Notes under the pieces: model-generated
What the model was told of the DNA's origin: nothing
The model's input: the letters and a program-made list of their open reading frames with translations, nothing else
Databases searched by the model: none
Shown: in pieces, positions 43,481-53,439 of the stretch
Position numbering within the stretch: the first letter of the stretch is position 1
How the letters are laid out: every line of letters begins with the position of its first letter
NCBI GenBank assembly: GCA_947172415.1
Contig: OX359198.1
Coordinates: 4,061,401-4,125,400 of the forward strand
Length of the DNA: 64,000 bases
Origin: Chondrosia reniformis
Lineage: Eukaryota; Porifera; Demospongiae; Chondrillida; Chondrillidae
Direction: 5' to 3'
Program-made: the position numbers and the translations under genes

Positions 43481-44740
43481 AGTTTTGTACCTGTGAAACA
43501 GTAAATGATCTGGACCAGGCCCTCTTGATTGTTGTTTCTCCTACTGTTACAATATTGCTTGTATAATAACCTAGTTACCAACTTATTGTTTATTCAATCC
43601 AACCAGTTACTATCTACAGTTAATACTGCGTATGAATACAATTATCAAATACTGTGATAATAAGCCAACAGTGACAATATATGAACAAAGCCAAAACGTA
43701 AATGAGGTATTGCTGATGTGCCCCCATATCGAGGTTCCAAGGTAGACAATAGGGCGAGAAGGTGGGAGCTGAATTTCGCCAAGATCTGGTAATTGTCAAC
43801 AGAGAAGTTGTCTATTGGCGAAGAAATAGGTTTATGATACCTTAAGGGAAATCGGTGAGCAATTTGTCCAAAAGGCTTTCCTCTCTTTATCAATCAAATG
43901 GTTGCTCTGATGCTAGAGAATCTATAGCCCTTATATACTGCTAATATGACTATGCCAGTCTTACTCCTTCAGAACCTTATCTAACGTCCACCACTATTGA
44001 GTATGCCGAAGTTCTTCCTGGGAAAATAGAACACTGGAAGAAGGGAAACGCAATGACTCTTGTGAATGAAGGCTGATGTATTCAACAAGGAGTTATCTAC
44101 AAGTGATAGCCATGCTAAAGACCTTGCAAAATGTTTTGTGAAACTTATGAGGAAAGTAAAGGTTCGAGCAGCTTTACGTCTACTATCAAGAAATGGCAGC
44201 AGCCTTCTTGATTTAAGGTGGCGGGGGCACCTTTTCAATTAAAATCACAGAGATATTTACTGCCCATATAACTTTTGCAGCGTAGGCAGTAGCGACTTCT
44301 TACTTTCTCGACGTTTCCTACTATATCTGAACTAGAAGCAGCAGGAGGGCTGCTACTTCAGCTACTTGCGATAGCTGAATATAACGTTTTTGCGCCGCTC
44401 ACTATAATCGCATTTATTACGCCTATTTCCTCCATTTTTGCGGCTATAATCTAGTGCTTTCGTTTACACGCGTTACTTGACGTAGCACATGTTCGTACGT
44501 GGGCGATTTCCTGATTTCCACCAGGAAGCACATGAACTGCTTTCCTGTCCCATGTATGTGTATGAAATTAACCCATTGCGGACATCATATTGATAATTAT
44601 TACAAATTCTCACGTAGGTGCATGGTGTGCAATGTAATAATGTGTGTCAGAAAGTTTCAGGAGTCTATCTTAAAATACAGTTAAGTAAGACGTAATAAAC
44701 GAATATCCCCAAAGTCTCATCCACAACAATAATAACGGAA

Positions 44741-47556
44741 TTATGCGGTTGTTATTGCGTAATCACCGGAAGTACGCGGCTCGCGAATTGGTTGCCCACT
44801 TGTGTGTCTTGGCAAGGCGAGCTCTGGGAGGATTGCTATCTTGTAAAATCGAATGAGCTTTGTCTTCGCTGCTTCCCAGAACTTGGTATCGAAGCTTATC
44901 CGTTCAACTGAGAAGGCCGTGGGTGTCCAGACGACGAAATCGCACCATGAACGCTTCGTGATGGCAAGCGTTCCTTGGACTTGGTAGTAGTAGTCGTGGT
45001 TTCTTCTCAGTTCTATTGCACCAGTCGGTCCAACCTTACAGAAGAATCCTTTCTTGGATGCGGCGGCTGCCTGGGGTGTCATCGAGTCCTTTGCAAGGGT
45101 GTATGGACACTTCAGTTCGTAAATGCCCAGCGGATCGGCCAATCCAGGTATGTCCACGAGACCGTCTGGACTGCAGGCCAAACAAGGTTCGTCCAAGTCG
45201 ATTACTAGGCCTGAGGAAGAGGTAGTGACAGTTGAATGGCCCTGTTGATGGAGATACTGGATGTAGGCGGCCCGTGCATCTTCTTCGTGAGTGAGGCCCC
45301 ATCGAGTTGCTGCCGTGCTAAACACCTTCCCGTAGAGCAACGTTTTGACGAGGTTGGCAACAGGGGTAGTGTCACGCCGTTTTCCTACCTTGCCAAAGTT
45401 GGAAGCTGTTAACCTCAAGCGCCGTTGCTGGAACCAAAGGCTCTCCTCCGACTGTTGTCTTGTGTGAGCTTCTACGTAGGCAGCATCCTCTGTGCAGATC
45501 ACTACCTCACGGCTGTAAAACTCCGTGCAAAGGTGATCAAGATCTTCCTTGGATAGATCAGGCTGTTGTGAGTTTGGGCCATAGTGATGCTGAGGGTTGT
45601 CTGTGGTGGTGCGCTTTGAAGCAGTACGTCGTAGTTTGTACTGTGCTGACTGCTTTCGTGTGCGGTCCTTCTCCAACTTCTTCTCCCGTGACTTCACGTA
45701 GGCAGTCATCATTGACCCAGGGGCTGCTCCTGTTGTCTCCTGCCAAAAGGAAAGGGGCCATTGTGGGCCATGCTGGACTTGCAGACCTGCGGCGTTGCAC
45801 CTGTGTTGAAAAGCACCACCTTGTACACGGTTGTACTGTTTACCCCCATCAAAGTTACAGCGCACAGATATGTAACACTCAGCCAGGTTGCTGGTTTCGT
45901 TTGATATCAACTGTGGTGCTAGCATTACAAGACGATCTCTACAGGCCATCACTTTGCTAAATAGTCCTGGCGGAAGTTGACCAACTGATGTGCTGCCACC
46001 CAGTCGTGCTGCATGCTCATCCTCTTCGCCTACTGCATCCACTTCTTCTTCAATGATGTCATCTAGTTGATCAACAAAGGAGGTGGGCTGTGAAGAGATG
46101 TGTGTGTCGTCTACTGGATCAGTTGAGTCTTCTTGTATGGTGGATGCAACTGTGGTGCTGTGGGTGCAGAACTGGGAAGTGCAGTTGCTGTGGTCTCCAA
46201 ACACATGCGAAGGTCCGTTGCGGAGATCATGCCGCAGTTGATTGATGTTACGCGTTGAACTGTGCATTTTGATGGCCATTCTAGCACCGATGGTGAGACG
46301 CTGTATAGCTTTCTTTGTCAGCCCTCCTTTCCCTCGAAATTGAGGATTGTCCTTCGCAAGAGCTTCAAGCCTGCTTCTGTAGGCCTTGCACGCATGGTTG
46401 GCACATTCAATTTTGTTCACATATACTCCATAAAAGACGGATTGACGTATGGTAGCCATGACAGAGCTGTCGCCATCGCCAATAACAAACATGTAACGCA
46501 AGCCATACAACTGCTCAGAAAGCCTAAATCCTTCTGCAATGATGTCGCTCTCCATTGCTGCTGAGCTACCAGTCCAGTTTTTGTAGCAGGTGTGAGTTGG
46601 AATTGTGCACGCCTTGTTAGTTGAAATTGCACACACAGAGCAGAATTTATTTCGTACTCCAAGGTGTAGCAGCCTTTTCGTGTGCCTACCGAAAATCACT
46701 GCCACCCCACTCTTAGCATTGTAAGAGTGTTTGTGGCTGCGCTTAGACCAGCCACCATCCACTACAACTGTAATGGCTGGTATGCCATGATGATAGCTGT
46801 TCATGCTGATAGCGTGTTCTCTTTCTTCAATAGCCACTTTCAGCATGGATGTTGCCAGTTGTTTCATCATTTCCATGCCGAGTAGTGCTTCGGTAGCAGC
46901 GAACATCCGCTTATACATGCCTGGGACATCCAGAAGAGCTAGGGTGGCATTGAGTCTGTTCAGACCCCCACCTGTTGTCATCTGACCAAGCACAGCACCT
47001 AGATTGACACTCCACTTTTTCCCCTTTTGTGTCACAACTCTTGGTGAGGAACAAATCGAGAAGACCTTGCTGCATTTACTGCAGACAGCTCTGAATACCA
47101 CAGCTAAACCAGAGTGCATACTCTCCCCTTCCAAAGTGCAAGTGCCACCACATTGTGCACTGTGAGATGTTAGCACCTCAATTGATTTCTGAAGTTCAGC
47201 AACATTCATAATGCGTGAGCCTTTCAAATCACAAGAGTCCATGGAAGAGGAGGATGCTAACGCTGTTGAGGTTTGCAGGTTCTCCTTGTTGACACGAGCA
47301 TCAGTGGCTTTCTTTATTGCTTCCTTCTTTTGCATGCTTCTGTAGTGTGCTCTTCTAGCCCAAGTGTACCTGGCCTTGCGCCTCTTAGGAACAGGTGTGT
47401 CAGTCTGTAAAGAATCAGTTTATTGTTAAAAACATTGCTGTTTATTTGCTTACTTTTGTAAAAACATATCTGAGCAATATTGGCTCTTTTGCTCCTTACA
47501 GTCGACGAATGCACGGGGGTTTGGCTCAGTGAACGGTCTCGTTCTGTTTCCATCAT
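44741..47556 (-). CDS. Transposase-like protein with C-terminal YqaJ-type nuclease (906 aa, 1 intron)
   Basis: Exons 47556-47500 and 47404-44741 join in phase 0 across a 95-bp GTAAGG...TTTACAG intron; 19 + 887 codons. The uninterrupted 864-codon frame starts later, but the exon-joined N-terminus (MMETERDRSLSQ, then PVPKRRKARYTWARRAHY) is basic and reads naturally. N-terminal half: CX2C zinc motifs (CSKCSKVF, FCSVC), then a Mutator-like transposase region with VVVDGGWSKRSH (Asp about 235), VIGDGDSSV (Asp about 329/331) and NLAECYISV (Glu about 527, a candidate third acid). An acidic linker lies near 440-485. C-terminal part: RLTASNFGKV, EEDARAAYI, CSPDGLVD (Asp about 766), YELKCP (Glu/Lys about 782/784), YYYQVQG, the full motif set of the YqaJ/lambda-exonuclease PD-(D/E)XK fold. 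Likely roles: the first half cuts and joins DNA, the second trims or processes ends. Both are inferred. Confidence 0.87.
47405..47499 (-). other. Intron in the TTAA transposase gene
   Basis: On the minus strand the donor is ACT|GTAAGGAGC (47500/47499) and the acceptor TTCTTTACAG|ACT (47405/47404). Both flanking exons are in phase 0, and reading on through the intron would give a different, family-unlike sequence. Confidence 0.75.
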
Positions 47557-49354
47557 GAGGGACACAGCGAAGTTCTCTGCAGATTGGCTAAAGCCTAGGT
47601 ATACGAATAACGTGCGTATACGCTCCTATTATGGATTACGATCCCGCTCGTTCTAGGCGCCGAAACGTATGGATTCAAGCTGACTCTAGTGGGATATCGC
47701 CGTTTTTGTGCGTGTGCGCTCCCTTTCGCGGGCGGCCATCGTACTTATGCGTATAATTATATGCAAAGCACTTCCTGTGTTATCTTATGAATATGATTAA
47801 CAGGTCATGAATAAAAAGGGCGATAATTAGGTGACCCCGCCACCTTAAATGCCTCAATAAACAAGGAGGATGATAAAACTGTGTTAGATGAACTGTAGGC
47901 AAAGCAACCTGATAAGGCAGCTGTAGTGTTTGTAGTGCCCTGCTCTCAAAAACTACAGGTAAAGAATATTATCCAGTCATTTTGGAATCAATTACAGGTA
48001 AATCCATCTGAAAGTCTGCCTTGAAGACAAATGGAAGTGCTGGTCCTTCCGGGCTTGATGCATCAGGATGGAAAAGGATGTGTACCTCTTTCAAGCATTC
48101 TGCTGCTCCAAGGTGTTTGTGCCAACTTGAAGTGTTGTATCGTACAGCATTGGGGTGCTGGTGGTCTGGTGCTAAAGCAGAAGATTCAAGATTATTATTA
48201 CTATTATGGGATTTCCCAGGTTTGAGCCCAAGCCATGGCAGCAGTTTTTCAATGACAGCACCCCCTAGACAACAAACATTGCCAACTGAACAAACTGATT
48301 ATTGCTGACTGATTTACTGTATGTTGTGTTTATGTTGTTATGTTGTTATGTTTGTACTATTGTGGGTGCCTGGAAGAGTAGCCTCTTGGCTAAAGGGTTC
48401 CCAAATTAAATTAGATTTGCTAATCCTAATCCTAGTAGTGAAAAGCCTCTAGCAACTGAGGCCATTCTAAAGCACAAGTCAGCAGCCTTAGGTAGCATTG
48501 ATTTCATAAAGGAGTTTGTGAGTAAGAAGGTCGGTGAATGGTGTGCTGAGGTGAAGTGTTTATCTAGAATAGAGAGAACAGAGCCCCAAGCAGCTCACAC
48601 AACCTTCATTCACCAAATCACCAGGCATAAGTTCATCTCAGCTCTTACTGGTCGGAATGCTATCTCACATACTGAAAGAGAAGTTCTGGCAATGCCCTGT
48701 AGACTAAGGATTGGTAATAGTCAATCCAACTACATCTTGTAAAGTACAATATTAATTCACTGACTTGCTAATCAATCAGTGAACATGCCCTTGGACGTCT
48801 GGGTCCATCTTGACCCGACATCCAAGCGCATGCAACATATAGCACATAATGAGATACAAGATATCACATACAGTCTTTTATCAGAGGTCTGTACCGATAT
48901 CATCCTGGAACCAGTCCTCCAGCCTCTGAATGGCCATCTATTGGGGTATATGTCAGCTATCAAGGATGACTTGGCTCGATCTGGCATCCCAGCTAAGGGA
49001 TATTGGGGAACCCCCATTAACATGCATTTTTTGAGGTTAAGAAAACTTAATCCTTATGCACAATCAAACACTAAGTTTAGTATTCCCATCTATTATGCCC
49101 ATCAAGAGTAAGTGAAGAGACGACTGTATGAGCAACATATAAAAGAGAAGTAGAATTAGCATCATTTACCCCTCTAATCTTCAGCACATGACATGCTTAA
49201 GAGGATCAAGACACCAAGTGTAGAGGTTAAAATTTGACATTACTTAATATTCTCATACTTAGCAGTGATAACAATTTAGTAACTTCAGTCATATTATGTT
49301 ATATAATACCCATTAGTATTTGAATATATGTCAATTAATAATTATCCATTCACA

Positions 49355-49725
49355 GTTTCCAACATTACTACAGTTAGAGTGACTGTTACAGTTACCATCA
49401 CTACTACAGTTACCTTGATACCAACTTTTCCAAGACTTCTAATGTTACTGTGACCATTATATATAGTTACCATACTTATACCGTAGCTACTACCATAAAA
49501 GTGATTATACATTTACCAGGACTACTTCCATTACCGTAGCTACTAACATAAAGGTGATTACTCCTGTTACTGTGTCTACTACCGTTACCCTGACTACTGC
49601 CATTAGCATGACTGCACCATTAGTGTGCCTTCTGTGCTTACTATGAATACTGTGGTTACTTGACTGCCTCGTTTATTATGTCTACTGCTGTTACCCTAAT
49701 TATTACTTTTACCGTCACTTCTATA
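49355..49725 (+). repeat. 18-bp satellite array 7, forward orientation
   Basis: ATTACTACAGTTAGAGTGACTG onward, downstream of LINE copy 4 and with the same polarity as array 6, again as if the LINE had split one array. Confidence 0.85.
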
Positions 49726-49765
49726 TACTAATAGAATAAGGATTCCTTATAACTGCGTCGAACTT

Positions 49766-49826
49766 TAATGGTATATAGAAGTATCTTTGGGATGTACCAT
49801 CCCAAAGATACTTCTATATACCATTA
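49766..49826. repeat. Perfect 29-bp palindrome with 3-nt loop
   Basis: TAATGGTATATAGAAGTATC... (49766-49794) is followed by TAC and then its exact reverse complement (49798-49826). It lies inside satellite, with array units on both sides. Confidence 0.9.
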
Positions 49827-50201
49827 CCATGATTACTACATTTTCCAAGACTACTGAAGTTACCATCAGTGTATTGAGGTAACTGAGGCTACTACTGTAA
49901 ACATGACTACTGCCATTACCATGACTACTATGGCTACCACGACTGCAATCATTTCAGAGACTACGCTAGCATTACTACTCCCATTTCTGTTACTTTTATA
50001 GTAACCATGTCTACTATCGTTATGACGTGTATGACCATTGCTGTGGCTATTACCATTTTCCTGGCTACTACCGTTACTATGACTACTACCATTACCTTGA
50101 CTACTAAAGTTGCTGTGTATACTACGGTTACTGTGACTAATGAACGTTGCCATGAAAACTACCACTATCGTGTGTACTACTGTTACCCTGACCACTATTG
50201 T
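49827..50201 (+). repeat. 18-bp satellite array 8, forward orientation
   Basis: Forward units. Its last 160 bp (50042-50201) are duplicated in inverted form at 50785-50944 with about two mismatches. Confidence 0.88.
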
Positions 50202-50389
50202 TGTCCTTTTTGTACATCTCCTTTGAAATTGTAATTCAGTGTAGCCTTTTGAGCCAGGGTCGCATCACCATTCCCACAATGGGCCCTTCAAATTAGTGGC
50301 AGCTCTTGAAGTCTAACTTAATGTTATCATTATGTTACCGAATCGTTCCAAGTTTGCAATCCCTAGAACGGTGTATAGAGTATCCATGT

Positions 50390-50944
50390 TGCAACAGCAG
50401 TAGTCACAGTAATGGAAGTATATAGTCAGGAAAACAGTAGAGTCAAGGTAAAGGCAGTATTTACGGTAACGGTATAATAATCAGGGTAGTGATGGAAACT
50501 GTAACAGTCAGGGTAAAGGTAGAAGTCACGGGAATGGCACTAGTCATGGTAACAGTGTAGTCATGGAAAAAGTTGGAATTCAGGGTAAACGTAGGACACA
50601 CAGTAAAGTTAGCATTCAAGGTAACGGTAGCAGTCACGGTTACTGTAGTAGTCATGGTAACTGCAGAAATCACGAAAAGAGTAGTAAATACCGTAACAGT
50701 AGTTGTCAAGGTTAAGGGAGTAGTCATAGTAAGGCTAGTAGTCATAGTAAGGCTAGTAGTCACGGTAACAGTTTAGTGACAGTAACAATAGTGGTCAGGG
50801 TAACAGTAGTACACATGATAGTGGTAGTATTCATGGCAACGTTCATTAGTCACAGTAACCGTAGTATACACAGCAACTTTAGTAGTCAAGGTAATGGTAG
50901 TAGTCATAGTAACGGTAGTAGCCAGGAAAATGGTAATAGCCACA
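50390..50944 (-). repeat. 18-bp satellite array 9, reverse orientation
   Basis: Reverse units (GTAGTAGTCATGGTAAC). Its right end mirrors the end of array 8. Confidence 0.88.
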
Positions 50945-51754
50945 AGCAGGTCTCAGAAGAAGAGAGAGGGGAAGGGAAATATTGATGCAATTGAAGAGAA
51001 TGCCATCTGATATATAGCTGGCTATATATGTAGTCAAGTGGATGCAGAGGAAATACAATTAGAGGAATCCTGTAAGTATCTGCGAGACTGTAGACACCAT
51101 AGCAGTGAATAGAGATATTGTTTAGGATGCATACCAAGAGGAAGACTTCCTAGAGTACACCACTACATGGCTGAAAGTTATTGATTGTGGTTAACTCTTT
51201 GAAGTGTCGAAGGAGGTTTATGACTCTTTCTTGGAAGTAGAAGTTAGCATATATCAAATGTTGAAGAAGAGCCTCTCACCAGGCTGAACTGTAGTAGGAC
51301 CAAGATAGATGGTACAGAGTAGATGAACTGCAATTTAAGTGATTTTTGGAGAAATCCAGCGATTTTAGGAGAAACTGGCAGGTAACACTGTCAAGTATAG
51401 ACATAGATAACTAGGGTGATTACGTTGATTGTAGACTTGTTGTGATACAGCATATTACTTTGTTGCTGTCTCTGCCTTAGAGTAGCAGCTCATGTGTGAG
51501 ATTGAGTTTTGCAAAACTCCTTTTGCTTTTAACCTAAAAGTGGTTTTTGTTAAACGCATTTGTCCATACACTTAGGGCGGCGCTAGAAGGGTTATGTGGA
51601 AAAAGACACCCTATTAATTCTCTTCATTGTGAAATGGCAGTTCAGCTTTTTACGATGTGCAAATTTATTAACATATTTATAGTACATGTGAGCATTGTTA
51701 TAATACAAAAGACAAAACAATAACCGAGTTTCCAATCCCTGGTACAGAGTATAG
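50945..51754. other. Non-coding stretch between arrays
   Basis: No gene or transposon domain is seen. TTTCCAATCCCTGGTACAGAG near 51729 faintly resembles TTTGCAATCCCTAGAACGGTG near 50352, so both may belong to a degenerate array-flanking repeat. Confidence 0.4.
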
Positions 51755-51950
51755 TGCATTTATGGTTGCATTGACTACTCCTGATACCTTGACTATACCG
51801 TTGCAGTGACCACTACTGTTAACATGACTACAACCACTTCCAACATTAACCACTATGACTACTACCATTACCGTGACTATATACTGCCATTTCAGTGACA
51901 ACCACCATTACCTTTCTACTACCATTACCATAGTTTCTATCGTGGAAACT
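51755..51950 (+). repeat. 18-bp satellite array 10, forward orientation
   Basis: A degenerate forward block ending next to the left terminal repeat of Penelope-like element 2. Confidence 0.8.
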
Positions 51951-52045
51951 ATTAGACATGCTGGTTTGTTGTTAAATTTGGTAAATTATTAGGACTTTAA
52001 TGCACGTCTTTGAACAATTCATTTCAAATATATAATCAATACAAC

Positions 52046-52071
52046 GTTTCACCCTTCTCGGGCTTCATCAG
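52046..52071 (-). ncRNA. Hammerhead ribozyme-like core in Penelope terminal repeat
   Basis: On the minus strand: CTGATGA, then AGCCC...GGGT (a short stem II with an A-U closing pair and one bulge), then GAAAC. These are the two conserved boxes of a hammerhead with plausible stem II. The opposite repeat has CTGATGAAGCCC...GTGAAA near 53330, more decayed. I could not build a convincing stem I, so catalytic activity is unproven. Confidence 0.5.
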
Positions 52072-52225
52072 GCATACAAAAATTAGGTAACAATGGACTT
52101 AAATACTCTATGGGATGATGAATGGTTGCCCACACCTCCCGTAGAATTTCACCATGGTGAGTTTTGATGTGACATGATTTTTCACCAGGGTTTCAATTCA
52201 GGAGTCATTAGCGATCATCCAATGC

Positions 52226-53215
52226 ATGATTGAGAGCAACCCAAACATTCAATGCAGAACAACACTTTCTACATACAGAATCAAGGAAGTTCTTCTTAGA
52301 TGGCTAAGAGCAACATACTTCCAATGGAAAGACCAGTTCTATGAACAAAGGGAGGGAGCAGCCAGGGGAAAGCCACTCTCCCCTGTGATTGCTAACTTCT
52401 ACATGGAACAGTTTGAAGAAGAAACTCCGTCAAAGGGATCAGTCAAGCCAAACAATTGGCTTAAGTATGTGGATGTCACTTTTGTCATCTGGAATGAAGA
52501 AAGTACTGGAGAACTTCCACCAACACCTCAGCAAGCAGAGATCTTCCATCAAGTTCACAAGAGAAATGAAAGAGGAACACTCACTAGCCTTCCTGGATGT
52601 TCTTATAAAGAAATAAAGAGGAAAACAGAAAGAAGACACACATGTACAGGTACATCAGTTATAGCTCCCACCGCCATCCCAACAGTAAGTCAGGAGTCAT
52701 CAGTTGTCTGAGGTGAGAGCACAACACTTGTGTGACACAGATGAACTGGAATATGAAATGCAATACCTGGATGAAGCATTCAAAAGGAATGGATATCCAG
52801 AGAGAGTGATTAGAAGAGCCCTGTATCCAAATAAACAACCAGCACCACACGTGACTGAAGATGGAACTCCGCCACCTATATAGAACTGCCAATAATATTA
52901 TCATAAGCCTCCCATACATCAAAAAAAACACCGAAAGACTGGGAAAAATCTACTTCAGTCATGGATTATTCACTGTGCTTAGACACCGAAAGACTGGGAA
53001 AAATCTACTTCAGTCATGGATTATTCACTGTGCTTAGACACAGTGCCACTCTGAGAGAGATAATATCCCATTCGAAAAAGATTGTACACAAGTAAAGCAA
53101 CAAAGGCGTCATCTATAAGATCCCATCTGAAGACTGTAGGGAGGTCTACTTTTTGGAAGGGTGCACACTGTCTGAACAGGGAACTAACTTGGACCAAGGA
53201 CTCTCTATCCATCCA
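52226..53215 (+). pseudogene. Penelope-like RT and GIY-YIG remnant
   Basis: RT: FYEQREGAARGKPLSPVIAN, FYMEQFEEE, and WLKYVDVTFVIW, where the catalytic YVDD has become YVDV. In the next frame a HSLAFLDVLIKK segment follows. Further on, with frame changes, come SHGLFTVLRHSATLREI and GVIYKIPSEDCREVYF near 53105-53150, the opening of GIY-YIG. A 55-bp exact tandem duplication (52928-53037) disrupts the linker. Not functional. Confidence 0.82.
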
Positions 53216-53439
53216 ACATGGGATTCCTTATTTGGCATTGGTTGTTTTTATATATTTTTTCAATTTATCAACAACTGATCACCATCCCATACATTATTGA
53301 AATCCATTTCAGCTAATTTTTGTATACCTGATGAAGCCCGAATGACAGTGAAATGTTGTATTGATTATTTGAAGTGAATTGGTTAAAAATTGTGTTAATA
53401 GTCCCAATAATTTACCAAATTTAACCTAACTTCTTTCTT

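Larger units (their letters stand above)
44213..47848 (-). mobile_element. TTAA-flanked DNA transposon with Mutator-like/YqaJ transposase, apparently intact
   Basis: TTAA at 44213-44216 and 47845-47848. The inverted ends GGTGGCGGGGGCACCT (44217) and, complemented from the right, GGTGGCGGGGTCACCT match 15 of 16. Removing the element with one TTAA joins LINE codons GAT|TTA|AAT in frame, which proves the boundaries. One gene fills it, on the minus strand, with no stop or frameshift. A TTAA target is shared by the Kolobok and piggyBac superfamilies; the protein is not piggyBac-like, so a Kolobok-type or new group is possible. It is one of the youngest insertions in the window. Confidence 0.88.
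43481..49150 (+). pseudogene. Satellite-associated LINE, copy 4 (split by TTAA transposon)
   Basis: The N-terminal part in 43700-44212 reads WRRNRFMIPLGKSGEQFV, TMPVLLLQNL, KIEHWKKGNAMTLVNEG and LMRKVKVRAALRLLSRNG. These match the equivalent segment of copy 3 (WKRNIFKVPSGKQGQAFV, ELMMEGKVRAATRL). The frame meets the transposon at TTAA (44213) and resumes at 47845 through DDKTVLDEL to GSAGPSGLDASGWKRMC. After a large deletion (RT lost), FIHQITRHKFISALTGR and SHTEREVLAMPCRL remain near 48600-48700. Last come AHNEIQDITYSLLSEV and DDLARSGIP near 48840-48990, part of the nuclease-like region. Several stops are present. Satellite lies on both sides (array 6, array 7). Confidence 0.82.
51971..53425 (+). 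mobile_element. Penelope-like retroelement 2 with inverted terminal repeats
   Basis: Inverted repeats of about 117 bp (51971-52088 and 53309-53425) flank RT and GIY-YIG remnants on the + strand. The repeats contain a hammerhead-like core. Satellite lies on both sides. Penelope-like elements are known to carry terminal repeats in direct or inverted arrangement, often with hammerhead ribozyme motifs. The copy is 5'-truncated and frameshifted. Confidence 0.8.

Noticed and set aside
44741..47335. Domesticated host gene instead of transposon
   Set aside because: Inverted ends, TTAA duplications and the interrupted LINE frame show it is a mobile element at this site.
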